From CAZONU01 sp965370045 (GTDB lineage: Bacteria > Planctomycetota > SZUA-567 > JAKLDR01), in contig CBDUSI010000036.1 in the NCBI GenBank assembly GCA_965370045.1, positions 1 to 36,178 of the forward strand: a stretch of DNA of 36,178 bases, read 5' to 3'. The notes under the pieces were generated by a model, which saw nothing but the letters and a program-made list of their open reading frames with translations, was not told the origin of the DNA and did not search any database. The position numbers and the translations under genes were made by a program. Below, one piece after another: positions 15,171 to 23,353 of this stretch; position 1 is the first letter of the stretch; each line of letters begins with the position of its first letter.

Positions 15171-15920
15171 CGGAGGTCCGCGTTCCTCGGGGTCGCCTTC
15201 CTCCTCGGCGTGGGAGGCAGACCCTGAAGGGCCTTCCTGAGTGGCGTCCCAGTCAATCGGCGGAGGCGGACAGACCCGGTATTCTTCCCCGCCTTCAAAC
15301 GCCTCTTCCCAGGGTTCGACGCCGCTTTCCTCGCGGTAGGCGGCCTTGCGAATCCCCGCCAGCTCGCGGCCCAGGTCCTTGACCTTGGCGAGCGCGGCCG
15401 CGCCCCGCCGCTTCTTCTCGCCGCGTTCCTTCACCTCAGACCAGGCCACCCACTTGAACCGCTCGCGGCACAGATGCCGGTAGTGCTGCAATATCTCCCG
15501 CGCGGCGCGAAGCACGACGAAGGGGTTCTCGTGATCCAGCAGCCCCGCGCACCTGTCCATGGCCCGCAGGACGTGCTCCCGGGCCTTCTCGATGTCTTTC
15601 TCAACCACCAAGTCACCAAGGCACGAAGAAGAACTATTGTCTCGCGAACATCCCTCACCTTCCTGCGAAACGGCCCCCGCCGCGACGGACCCGTACCCCG
15701 GGAGCGCGGGCAGAGAAGCGAGAGCGTGATTGACCGCCTCGCCGCGACCAGCCTCTCCGTTGTCCTTTGTGTCTTGGTGTCTTGGTGGTAAAGAAAGCCG
15801 CAGGTGAACAAGGAGCGTCCGCGCGGCTTCCAGGGCGATTCGCTCGTTCTCGCTGCGGGCCAGTTCGGCCAGGCGCTCCAGCGCCAGGGCCTCGTATTGC
15901 TCGCGCGTCATATCGCTCAT
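15168..15920 (-). CDS. Helical protein of unknown function interrupted in frame by a repeat element
   Basis: About 250 residues. The first 40 are helical (QYEALALERLAELARSENERIALEAARTLLVHL). A low-complexity section encoded by the inverted-repeat element at 15604-15789 follows, then a second helical region (EKDIEKAREHVLRAMDRC...VLRAAREILQHYRHLCRERFKWVAWSEV) and an acidic/proline tail. The helical style recalls phage small-terminase or HEAT-like proteins, but I cannot assign it. Start choice: the promoter at 15938-15966 puts the transcript start near 15931, which excludes the ATG at 15935. AGGTGAGG then serves ATG 15920 or 15911. The mRNA leader would be only about 10 nt. Confidence 0.55.
   Translation of the reverse strand: MSDMTREQYEALALERLAELARSENERIALEAARTLLVHLRLSLPPRHQDTKDNGEAGRGEAVNHALASLPALPGYGSVAAGAVSQEGEGCSRDNSSSSCLGDLVVEKDIEKAREHVLRAMDRCAGLLDHENPFVVLRAAREILQHYRHLCRERFKWVAWSEVKERGEKKRRGAAALAKVKDLGRELAGIRKAAYREESGVEPWEEAFEGGEEYRVCPPPPIDWDATQEGPSGSASHAEEEGDPEERGPP
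15604..15789. mobile_element. MITE-like inverted-repeat element inside a coding gene
   Basis: 27-bp inverted repeats at 15604-15630 and 15763-15789 (23 of 27 positions identical) begin ACCACCAAG and continue with a CACCAAG-type octad. They bound 186 bp, exactly 62 codons, so the surrounding gene stays open. No transposase is encoded. Similar CACCAAGACACAAAG-type repeats are, from memory, common in environmental bacterial genomes. A target-site duplication is not obvious. Confidence 0.6.
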
Positions 15921-15937
15921 CATCCTCACCTGCATGT

Positions 15938-15966
15938 ATTATACACCGAACTACCGCGAATGTCAA
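15938..15966 (-). promoter_or_regulatory. Perfect consensus sigma70 promoter
   Basis: On the minus strand, TTGACA (15966-15961), a 17-bp spacer and TATAAT (15943-15938), matching consensus at all 12 positions. The transcript would begin near 15931, immediately at the Shine-Dalgarno sequence of the gene ending at 15168. About 55 bp upstream lies GTGTATATTATC (15995-16006), close to an inverted copy of the -10 region. Confidence 0.85.
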
Positions 15967-16084
15967 GCAGAATAGCCACAAATCGCCAGAATAGTGTATA
16001 TTATCGTAACACGCGTATACGAGCGACTTACGCGTTGCTGCCCGGCCTTCCGGGATCTAGATTCTGATTTCCCCGGTTGCCGGG

Positions 16085-17056
16085 CTACCGTCCGATCAAT
16101 GCTTTGACATGCGCCGTGGCGGCCTCGGCCAGGACATCGAGGTCGTAGCCGCCTTCCAGGAATGAAACCAGCCGGCCGGCGCAGCACTCCTCGGCGATCT
16201 CCCTGATCATCCCGGTCAGCTCGCCGTAGTCGTTGGAGGTGAGCATCATTCCCCCGAGGGGATCATCCCGGTGCGCGTCGAACCCGGCGGAGATCAGCAC
16301 GATGTCCGGCTTGAACTCGAGCGCGGCGGGCTTGAGCCTGTTCGCGAAGGCCTCCCGGTAGGCGTGGATGTCCGCGCCGGCCGGAAGGGGCACGTTGATG
16401 TTGCAGCCGAGGCCGGCGCCCTGTCCCTCATTCCCGGCGCCGCCGGTCCCCGGGTAGAAGGGATAACGATGGATCCCGAAGTGCAGCACCGAGCCGTCCG
16501 CGTAGAAGACCGCCTCGGTGGAGTTGCCGTGGTGCACGTCGAAGTCCACGAGCAGCACCCGCTTCAACCCGTGCTCTTTCTGGGCGTAGCGCGCGGCGAT
16601 GGCGATGTTGTTGAAGATGCAGAATCCCAGGGCCTCGTCGGGCATGGCGTGGTGGCCGGGAGGACGCACCGCGCAGAAGACGGCGCTCACTTTTCCGCCG
16701 ACGACGGCGTCAAGCGCGGCCAGACCCGCGCCGGCGGCCAGCAGGGCGACGTCGTAAGACTTCGCGGATATCGAAACGTCGGGGGTGTCGAGGTAATCGA
16801 GGCCCCGGGCGCAGCTGGCCTTCGCGCGCTTCATGTACTCGGCGGTGTGCACGGTCCCGACCCACTCTTCTGGAGCGGGCCGGGGATCGATCTTCACGAG
16901 CTCGGCGTAGAGGCCGCTTTCTTCGAGCCCCTTGATGATCGCCGTCAGCCGCGCCGGCCGCTCGGGATGCCCGGGCGCGGTCTCGTGCTCCAGATAGGTG
17001 GGATGGTAGACCAGGCCGACTTTCGGCGCGGCCGTTTCGCGCGAGGATTCGCTCAT
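16085..17056 (-). CDS. Histone-deacetylase-family hydrolase (AcuC/acetylpolyamine amidohydrolase type)
   Basis: 323-residue zinc amidohydrolase of the arginase/deacetylase fold. The full catalytic set is present: the HPERPARL segment (30-37), RPPGHHA with H135 and H136, GFCIFNN (144-150), DFDVHHGN with zinc ligands D173 and H175, ISAGFDAHRDDPLG with the third ligand D260, and EGGYDL with Y304. Family members remove acetyl groups from lysine, polyamines or small amides in the cytoplasm. The gene starts 12 bp after the amidotransferase gene and is probably translated from the same mRNA. Two weak CCGG hairpins without a U-run follow the stop (about 16043-16085). Confidence 0.92.
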   Translation of the reverse strand: MSESSRETAAPKVGLVYHPTYLEHETAPGHPERPARLTAIIKGLEESGLYAELVKIDPRPAPEEWVGTVHTAEYMKRAKASCARGLDYLDTPDVSISAKSYDVALLAAGAGLAALDAVVGGKVSAVFCAVRPPGHHAMPDEALGFCIFNNIAIAARYAQKEHGLKRVLLVDFDVHHGNSTEAVFYADGSVLHFGIHRYPFYPGTGGAGNEGQGAGLGCNINVPLPAGADIHAYREAFANRLKPAALEFKPDIVLISAGFDAHRDDPLGGMMLTSNDYGELTGMIREIAEECCAGRLVSFLEGGYDLDVLAEAATAHVKALIGR

Positions 17057-17068
17057 GTCCGGCTTTCC

Positions 17069-18955
17069 TTATCCGTCGATGAACTTGCGGTGCCAGAGTT
17101 CCAGGCACAGCGCACCCCACAGCGAGCGGCTGAAGGGCCGGGGGGCGGCCAGCGCCTTCTCCAACTCGGCGGAGTTGAAGAGCCCGCGCTGACGGCAGCG
17201 CCTGTCGAGCAACACGTCAGAGACGAAGTCGCGGAGCTCGTTCTTGAGCCATGACGAGAAAGGCACCGGGAAGCCCATCTTGTCCTTGCGATTCATGACT
17301 TCCGCGGGCACCAGCTCCCGCGCCGCCTGGCGGAGGAGGCCCTTGAGCTGGCCGTTGCGGAACTTGATCACCGGCGGCACCGCGGCCATCAGCTCAACCA
17401 GGCGGTGGTCGAGCAGGGGCACGCGCGACTCCAGGCCCCAGGCCATGCTGGTGCGGTCCTCGGCGTGCAGCAGGGAGGGCAGGTGGGCCTTCACGTCGAA
17501 ACACATCATGCGGTTGACCAGGGCCGCCGAGCCGCGGCCCTCGAAGACCGCGTGGAACTCCTCGAAGGTCCTTTGGGAGTCGGCGGGGAAGTCCGCGGCC
17601 AGGAAGCCCCGGGCGTCGGAGAAGCGGTCCATCAGTCGGAAGTAGCGGCGGGCCGGCTCCTCGAAAAGGCCCTGCGCCCAGAAATCCTTGAGCATGGGGA
17701 CGTACTTCTCGAGGCTGGGCAAACTGGAAACGATGGTCTCCAGGGTGGTCACGTATCGGCCGCGGCCGGCGGTGTCCTCAATGGCCCCCTTGATGCATTC
17801 CTCCAGGTAGGCCAGCAGGTAGCGGGCGTAGCCGATGAATATCTCGTCGCCGCCCTGGCCGCCGAGCACCACCTTGACGTTGCCGGCCGCGAGCCTGGAG
17901 ACCCAGTACTGCGGGAAGACCCCCGGTCCGGCGGCCGGCTCGTCCATGTGCCAGATGATTTTCTCCATGCAGGCGGCGAAGTCCCCGGCGGACGGATAGG
18001 TTTCGAAGTATTCGGTGCTGTTGGCCTCAGCGACCAGCCTGGCGTAGCGGCTCTCGTCGTAGGCCGCGCCCTCGCGGAACGCGCCGGTGAAGGTCTTAAT
18101 GGGCGCGTCGCCCAGGAGCCGGCGGCTCAAGCCCACCACCGTCGAAGAGTCCAACCCCCCGGAGAGGTGCGCGCCCAGCGGCACGTCGGCGCGCAGGCGA
18201 AGGCGCACCGCGTCCTCCAGCAGCGCCTCCAACTGATCGACGAAGTAGGCCTCGTCGTGCTCCTCGTCAATCTCGAAGGAGAAGTCCCAGTAGGCGGACA
18301 CCTGGGGGGCCTTACCGGGCCGCAGCAGCAGATTGTGCCCCGGCCGCAGCCTTTCGACGCCAGCGAACAGGGTGGTCTCGTCGAGGCAAAACTGAAAAGT
18401 AAGATACTGCCGCAGCCCGGTGGCATTGACTTTGGGTTCAACGACCCCGGCGGCCAGCAGCCCCTTAATCTCCGAGGCGAACGCGAAGCGCTTCCCGTCC
18501 CACGCGTAGTGGAAGGGCTTGATGCCCAGCCGGTCCCGTGAGCAGAAGAGGGTCTTCTCCCGGCAGTCCCAGATCGCGAAGGCCCACATGCCATTGAAGC
18601 GCGCGACGCAGTCCGGTCCCCACTCCTCGTAGGCGTGGATGACCACCTCGGTGTCGCTGCTGGTGCGGAAGCGGTGGCCCTTTTGCCCCAGGAGCCGGGC
18701 CAGGTCCTGGTAGTTGTAGATGCAGCCGTTGAAGGTGATCCAGAGATTCTCGTCCTCGTTGGTCATGGGCTGGTGGCCGGTGGCCAGGTCGATGATCGAC
18801 AGGCGCTTGTGGCCCAGAAAGCAGCCGCCATCGGGGGCGGACCAGGTTCCTTCATCATCCGGGCCGCGGTGAGAGATGGCCTCCAGCATGCGCCGCAACG
18901 CTTCGGCCGGCGCTTCCGGGAGGCCCACTCCGCAGATTCCAGCTATCCCGCACAC
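17069..18955 (-). CDS. asnB: Glutamine-hydrolysing asparagine synthase-family amidotransferase
   Basis: 628 residues. The N-terminal glutaminase domain begins M-C2-GIAG, with nucleophile C2, RLSIIDLATGHQP (51-63), oxyanion N76-G77 and SSDTEV (99-104). The synthetase domain has the PPi-loop SGGLDSS (265-271) and SRLAAGNVKVVLGGQGGDE-type segments. AsnB makes asparagine from aspartate, ATP and glutamine; relatives amidate sugars or peptides. The position of Glu76 in E. coli AsnB is C78 here (NGCIYN). From memory the same variant occurs in the N-acetylglutaminylglutamine amidotransferase branch, so the substrate is open. GTG start at 18955, fixed by C2. Promoter at 19043-19071. Confidence 0.9.
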   Translation of the reverse strand: MCGIAGICGVGLPEAPAEALRRMLEAISHRGPDDEGTWSAPDGGCFLGHKRLSIIDLATGHQPMTNEDENLWITFNGCIYNYQDLARLLGQKGHRFRTSSDTEVVIHAYEEWGPDCVARFNGMWAFAIWDCREKTLFCSRDRLGIKPFHYAWDGKRFAFASEIKGLLAAGVVEPKVNATGLRQYLTFQFCLDETTLFAGVERLRPGHNLLLRPGKAPQVSAYWDFSFEIDEEHDEAYFVDQLEALLEDAVRLRLRADVPLGAHLSGGLDSSTVVGLSRRLLGDAPIKTFTGAFREGAAYDESRYARLVAEANSTEYFETYPSAGDFAACMEKIIWHMDEPAAGPGVFPQYWVSRLAAGNVKVVLGGQGGDEIFIGYARYLLAYLEECIKGAIEDTAGRGRYVTTLETIVSSLPSLEKYVPMLKDFWAQGLFEEPARRYFRLMDRFSDARGFLAADFPADSQRTFEEFHAVFEGRGSAALVNRMMCFDVKAHLPSLLHAEDRTSMAWGLESRVPLLDHRLVELMAAVPPVIKFRNGQLKGLLRQAARELVPAEVMNRKDKMGFPVPFSSWLKNELRDFVSDVLLDRRCRQRGLFNSAELEKALAAPRPFSRSLWGALCLELWHRKFIDG

Positions 18956-19042
18956 GATTCCGTTTCCCCGTCAGACGGCGCGCTGGGGGCATAACTCTTT
19001 GCTTTCGAATCGGTTATGCGGTCGCCAGCATGCTCACCCCGA

Positions 19043-19071
19043 ATTGTAGGGCCGCTCGGCGCAAAAGTCAA
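19043..19071 (-). promoter_or_regulatory. Sigma70-type promoter for the asnB-deacetylase pair
   Basis: On the minus strand, TTGACT (19071-19066), a 17-bp spacer and TACAAT (19048-19043), five of six matches in each box. The transcript start would be near 19036, leaving an 80-nt leader before the GTG at 18955. The remaining intergenic stretch to 19272 shows no further feature I can support. Confidence 0.7.
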
Positions 19072-19272
19072 TGGTCCCGGTGACGGACGCTTGCCAATCC
19101 AGACAGATGGCGTCCCGCCCACGGGAGGAAGTGCAGCGGCGGGGAGCGGACGGCTATGGAGGAAGCGAAGGAGAAGCGGGTGGCGTGAAGTGGAATATGT
19201 GCGGCCGGGCGGGGTATATTATTGATGACTGGCGGGGCAAGATCGTAGCCTCCATTGAAGGAGATAGAGTTC

Positions 19273-20826
19273 ATGGTCCGGTTGAACACACAGATGAGCA
19301 CATTCCTTGCCATGGTCCTTGCCGTGGTAAGCATAGCCATGGGATGCAAGGAAAAGGCTACAGGGAAACCGGGGAAGCCAGAGAAATCCGAGAAGGCCGA
19401 AACGGCCAAGGTGAAGCGCCGTTTCCTCGACAATCTTCCCTGGTCTAAGCCTTCCCGTGAAGGGTTGCAGACTCGACTCACGGTGCCTACAAGACAGTTC
19501 GCTACGGGTGAGCAGATTCCAGCGCGTCTGGAGCTTCGCCACAAGGACGGTAAGAGCTTCGCGCAGAACACGATAGCCAGCCAGTACCGGGGACGCATTA
19601 CTGTTACGGACGCCCGCGGGAAGGCGGTTGGGGAACGAACGTATCCGTTGGATTTCAACACTATCCTCAAGGCAGGAGAAACGCGCGTGCTTTGCGAGTT
19701 CGACCTTGCGACCGACTACGCGCTGCGCACGCCCGGTCGATACGCGGTCCGTTTCGGAGGGCACAAGAACACGCCTCAGGGATTGGTCGACTTGCCTGCT
19801 TCGCCGTCGCTCGAAGTTGAGATTAGGCCCAGGGCTGTTTCCTGGGGCCGAACAGTAGGCGGCCTCCGAGTGGGCCTCGCGCCTGCCAAGGTAACGCTCC
19901 GTGCTGGAGAGATGTCGTTCAAGGTGCGCATTCATTACGAAAACACCGGCAAGGCGCCTATTGAAGTTCCCGTCCACAAGGGTGCCAATGCTTATCGCGT
20001 GATGTTCGGCGGCGAGGAGGACGGGAAGCCCTTTTATGCCTGCTATCCGATCTATGCCTCGCAACGCGTCAAAGTCATCAGACCTGCCGTGATGAAGCTC
20101 CAGCCTGGCAAGCGGTTCAGCGAAGAGTTCCGGCTGGAGCTGCCGTCGGAGGCCGCCGAGCGCCAGCCCGCGCGCTACCTTCAGCCACAGCCCTTCGGCC
20201 TGCCTGCGCTGGCCGCTGGCGAGTCGTTAAGACTCCGGGCCGGGTTGCTCCCCACACGCAAGATATCTTCGACGGACGGTGCCTGGAGAGCCCCCGGCAC
20301 CCTGAAGAGCGGCGCGATCACGGTAACGATGAAAGCACCCGTCAAGAGGGCTCTCCTTCCCAAGCTGCTCGCGTCAACCGAGCGCAAAGTCGTACACGAC
20401 GCGCTCCTCGCGGCCCGCGACAGCTTTGACGCGCCGGAAGTGGTCCCTCACGTGATCTCCACACTGGACCGACTTCTCAAGAATCCCAGGCGTGAGGAAG
20501 GCTTGACACGAGGATTGGCCTGCGGGGTGCTGGGCAAGTACCGTGACCGCAGGGCAATCCCTGTTCTGCTCAAGGCACTGGAGGATCCGTACCTTCGCAT
20601 CTTTCGCTCTCGCGTGCCCGGCGTGGGCGGCACACATGTCGAGTGGGTTGCGGTCTGGCGTCACGCCGACAGCGCATTGCGCCGGATCGCGGGTGCCAGT
20701 CCAGTTGAAGAGCCGCGGCAGCGCGAACCGATCCGGGGTCAGCAGAAATCTTTCCAGAAGGCCTGGAAGGCCTGGTGGAAAAAGAACAAGGCTGAGCACG
20801 AACACCGAAAGAGGTTAACCAAGTAG
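19273..20826 (+). CDS. Putative lipoprotein with C-terminal HEAT-like region
   Basis: 517 residues. The signal peptide ends in the lipobox SIAMGC (cysteine near 25), followed by a Lys/Glu/Pro linker (KATGKPGKPEKSEKAE). Two beta-rich regions follow (about 50-175 and 185-330), the second with an Ig-like look (RVHYENTGKAPIEVPV). Residues about 365-480 contain HEAT-like helices (TRGLACGVLGKYRDRRAIPVLLKALEDPYL). The ATG at 19273 is preceded by GAAGGAG; a TTG 18 bp upstream is part of that ribosome site and is not the start. Codon use is less GC-rich than in the leading run. A stand-alone gene. Function unknown. Confidence 0.7.
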   Translation: MVRLNTQMSTFLAMVLAVVSIAMGCKEKATGKPGKPEKSEKAETAKVKRRFLDNLPWSKPSREGLQTRLTVPTRQFATGEQIPARLELRHKDGKSFAQNTIASQYRGRITVTDARGKAVGERTYPLDFNTILKAGETRVLCEFDLATDYALRTPGRYAVRFGGHKNTPQGLVDLPASPSLEVEIRPRAVSWGRTVGGLRVGLAPAKVTLRAGEMSFKVRIHYENTGKAPIEVPVHKGANAYRVMFGGEEDGKPFYACYPIYASQRVKVIRPAVMKLQPGKRFSEEFRLELPSEAAERQPARYLQPQPFGLPALAAGESLRLRAGLLPTRKISSTDGAWRAPGTLKSGAITVTMKAPVKRALLPKLLASTERKVVHDALLAARDSFDAPEVVPHVISTLDRLLKNPRREEGLTRGLACGVLGKYRDRRAIPVLLKALEDPYLRIFRSRVPGVGGTHVEWVAVWRHADSALRRIAGASPVEEPRQREPIRGQQKSFQKAWKAWWKKNKAEHEHRKRLTK

Positions 20827-21149
20827 TCGGCTTCCCCCTTCCATCCGAGATGGGTTAGTATTCCGTCGGCATTACCGAGCAAGTCCTATCACGGTAACAA
20901 CCTGACCCGACCTCACCATTCTGGATGACTGTCGCTGCCCTTTACGGGAGACTTCCCATGTCCTACCGTCGTCGGCTTCTGGCCGAGCGGCGGCTGCTCA
21001 AGCTGCCGCTAGAGGAACGGTGGCCCCCCCCGCGGATACGAGAAGCACCTTGAACGCAGGCCCAAGGTGACGAGAATCGCGGGCGGAGCAGGTCGGAGGG
21101 ACGGCTTGGAAGCGCCCTCTGGGAACTGTTCGGTAAGGAGGGACGTGAA
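20827..21149 (+). other. Intergenic region with a possible 31-codon ORF
   Basis: No recognisable gene. ATG 20958 to TGA 21051-21053 encodes an Arg/Leu-rich 31-residue peptide (MSYRRRLLAERRLL...), and GGGAG lies 7-8 bases before it, so it could be translated. A run of eight C at about 21024-21031 falls inside it. AAGGAGG at 21136-21142 serves the next gene. I see no promoter that stands out. Confidence 0.25.
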
Positions 21150-22895
21150 TTGAGAAAGCTGGCCCTGGCCTGCATCCTGACCGCGATCCTGGTCCCCCTG
21201 GCCGGTGCCGCCGAGCCGGGGGTCACCGGCATCAAGGCCTTCCACCGCCACGGCCAGACCTTCGTCACCTGGAAGGACGCGGCCGAAGGCAAGGAAGGCA
21301 CCAAGTACCGCTACTCCCTCTACCGTTCGGACGCGCCCATAACCCAAGCCAACCTGGCTAGGGCGGAGCGGGTGATCCAGGGGATTCTCAACAACTCCTG
21401 CAAGCTGCTGGGCATGGACCTCACGGAGGCGGACCGCCTGGACCCCAAGAAACCCACCCTCAAGCTGAAAGCGGGCGGCGAACCGCTGCCCCTGTGGACC
21501 GGGGTCGGGGTGCACACCGTTACCAAGGACGGGAAAGGCTACTACGCGGTGGTGGTCACCGACCTGGCGTTCAAGCCGGTGGGCAAGGTCGTGCCCGGCA
21601 AGAGCGCCACGACCGAGCCCGTCGTGGAGAAGGTCGCGCCGTTCCAGCCCGTCCTTCAGATGGCCGCCAAGGACCGCAAGAACGGGGCCGGCAAGACCAG
21701 CGGCAAGAAGGGCCTGCCCATGAGGCTGGCGCTCCACGGCAGCTGCAGCAGCAAGGCGTGGAGGAACAAGAAGGGCGACGAGTACCTGTTCTTCGCCCCC
21801 AAGTGGGGTTACCGGTCGGGACAGCCCGGGATATTCGTGGTCTACGAGAGCAAAGACAAGATCTTCCTGGCTCCCCGCGACACCACCACCCGCCCCAGCG
21901 GCGAACGCGCCCTGGAGACCATGTGGGTCGGCTACTTCTGCAAGCCCTACTGGTCGAAGGACACCGAGCCGCGAGCCTACCTCTTCACCGAACAGCGCCT
22001 GAAGTGGATGATGGACTGGGTGGTAAAGAAGTACGCGGTCGACTCCAATCGGATCGATGCCGGCGGGCAGTCCATGGGCAGCCTGGGATCGACGGTCTTC
22101 GGGTTGCGCCGGCCCGGCATGTTCGCCGTGTTCTATGCCTCGACCACCCCCGGACATCTGCATTGGTTGATGAGCATAGACGGCCCCAAGAAGCTGTGGC
22201 TCCTTTCTCCGACCACCAAGAAAGTATTGAACAAGAAGGCCGCGCGCTACCTCAAGGGCAAGACCCCGTACCTGCCCGATGGCAAGACCGAGTACTTCGA
22301 CCACGTCAACATGATCGAGTTCGTGAAGGGGCCTCCCGGCGATCTGGCCTTCTTCTGTTACGTGGGCGGGCGCCACGGCGGCAATGACAGCGCCGGCTAC
22401 TGCAAGTGGCCCAACCAGGTGGCGCTGGCCAAAGCGCTGACTGCCGGGCACCACGGCTTCGGCTTCGGGTGGGACAACGGCGGCCACGGCTCGGCCCGCA
22501 CGCAGTTCAAGTTGCTCAAGAAGTACTACCCCGCTGCTCTCTTTGCCCGCAACAAGAGCTATCCGGCCTTCGGCAACAGCTCCATCGACGACGACCCCGG
22601 CCCGGAAGGCCCCAAGGAAGGCTGCATAAACGTGGGCTTCGTCTGGAAGGGCGTGGTCGACGAGGCCGACAAGTGGTCGGCGGTGATATCCAATGGCGAG
22701 GCCAAGGAGGACATGACCGCCGACGTCACCCCCCGGCGCTGTCAGAAGTTCAAGGCCAAGCCCGGTGAGAAATTCAAGTGGACGAACTCGGCCGGCGGGG
22801 CGGGTACGGTGACCGCCGACAAGTTCGGCCTGGTCACCGTCGAGAAGGTCAAGATCAAGCAGGGGGCGGAGACCACCCTGACCATTCAACGCTGA
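21150..22895 (+). CDS. Secreted alpha/beta-hydrolase-like esterase
   Basis: 581 residues with a signal peptide (1-21, cleavage after AGA). An N-terminal region (25-165) of beta character resembles a fibronectin-type module. Residues about 185-500 form an alpha/beta hydrolase: LHGSCSS (196-201) as oxyanion region, nucleophile elbow GQSMG with S308, and NGGHGS near 447 as likely catalytic His. A C-terminal module (about 500-581) starts at INVGFVWKGVVDEADKWS. This arrangement recalls secreted feruloyl, acetyl-xylan or polyhydroxyalkanoate esterases; the substrate is unknown. The start is TTG, supported by AAGGAGG 8 bases upstream. A lipoprotein gene follows after 10 bp. Confidence 0.75.
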   Translation: MRKLALACILTAILVPLAGAAEPGVTGIKAFHRHGQTFVTWKDAAEGKEGTKYRYSLYRSDAPITQANLARAERVIQGILNNSCKLLGMDLTEADRLDPKKPTLKLKAGGEPLPLWTGVGVHTVTKDGKGYYAVVVTDLAFKPVGKVVPGKSATTEPVVEKVAPFQPVLQMAAKDRKNGAGKTSGKKGLPMRLALHGSCSSKAWRNKKGDEYLFFAPKWGYRSGQPGIFVVYESKDKIFLAPRDTTTRPSGERALETMWVGYFCKPYWSKDTEPRAYLFTEQRLKWMMDWVVKKYAVDSNRIDAGGQSMGSLGSTVFGLRRPGMFAVFYASTTPGHLHWLMSIDGPKKLWLLSPTTKKVLNKKAARYLKGKTPYLPDGKTEYFDHVNMIEFVKGPPGDLAFFCYVGGRHGGNDSAGYCKWPNQVALAKALTAGHHGFGFGWDNGGHGSARTQFKLLKKYYPAALFARNKSYPAFGNSSIDDDPGPEGPKEGCINVGFVWKGVVDEADKWSAVISNGEAKEDMTADVTPRRCQKFKAKPGEKFKWTNSAGGAGTVTADKFGLVTVEKVKIKQGAETTLTIQR

Positions 22896-22905
22896 GGAGA
22901 CCCTG

Positions 22906-23322
22906 ATGATGGGTGACGGAACAAGAACCCTGGCAAAGGCGCTGTGCGTGGGCCTTCTGGCCTGCCTCGCGGTGTGCGCCGGATGCCGGCCGGAGAGGGT
23001 GAAGGGGAACGCCCAGGCACCCAAGCCGCCGCAGAAGAAAATGGTGGGCATGACCGTCGGGCAACTCGCGGCGCACATCCAGAAGCATTACGGCATGACC
23101 GACTATGCGGCGGCCTCCGTGATGGGAGAGAGCGCCTACGAGGTGTACATCAACCCCAAGGACAAGGCCGCGCCCGTCCTGATCGTCGCCTGGACGGCGG
23201 ACGATGAGGGCGTGCCGATTGTGGACCAGGTGGTCTTCACCGCGGAACGCGTCCCCGAGCTGACCGACGAGGATGCGGTGGTCACCTTCTGCGAGAAGGC
23301 CTTCCGCGCGAAGAGCAAGTAG
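22906..23322 (+). CDS. Small lipoprotein
   Basis: 138 residues. The signal peptide ends in the lipobox LAVCAGC (cysteine near 27). The mature domain (45-138) contains a helix (MTVGQLAAHIQKHYGM) followed by strands; I recognise no family. GAGGAGA precedes ATG 22906, which lies 10 bp after the hydrolase stop, so the two are probably co-transcribed. A role beside the secreted hydrolase is inferred. Confidence 0.7.
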   Translation: MMGDGTRTLAKALCVGLLACLAVCAGCRPERVKGNAQAPKPPQKKMVGMTVGQLAAHIQKHYGMTDYAAASVMGESAYEVYINPKDKAAPVLIVAWTADDEGVPIVDQVVFTAERVPELTDEDAVVTFCEKAFRAKSK

Positions 23323-23329
23323 CCGCCGG

Positions 23330-23341
23330 GCTCATAACCCG
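23330..23341 (+). repeat. 12-bp copy of the tRNA-Met anticodon-loop sequence
   Basis: GCTCATAACCCG here equals the anticodon-arm part of the tRNA-Met fragment at 34471-34482 (other strand). It even sits in a CGGG...CCCG stem. No T-arm or acceptor follows, so it is not a tRNA gene. It lies between the lipoprotein gene and the SEC-C gene. Confidence 0.3.
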
Positions 23342-23353
23342 CGAGCATAGGGA

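Noticed and set aside
19255..19272. TTG start upstream of the HEAT lipoprotein
   Set aside because: The codons TTG AAG GAG are the Shine-Dalgarno region of the ATG at 19273, which gives a normal lipoprotein signal.
21009..23078. 689-codon minus-strand frame opposite the hydrolase
   Set aside because: Antisense shadow of a gene with signal peptide and catalytic motifs; composition is typical of third-codon GC bias.
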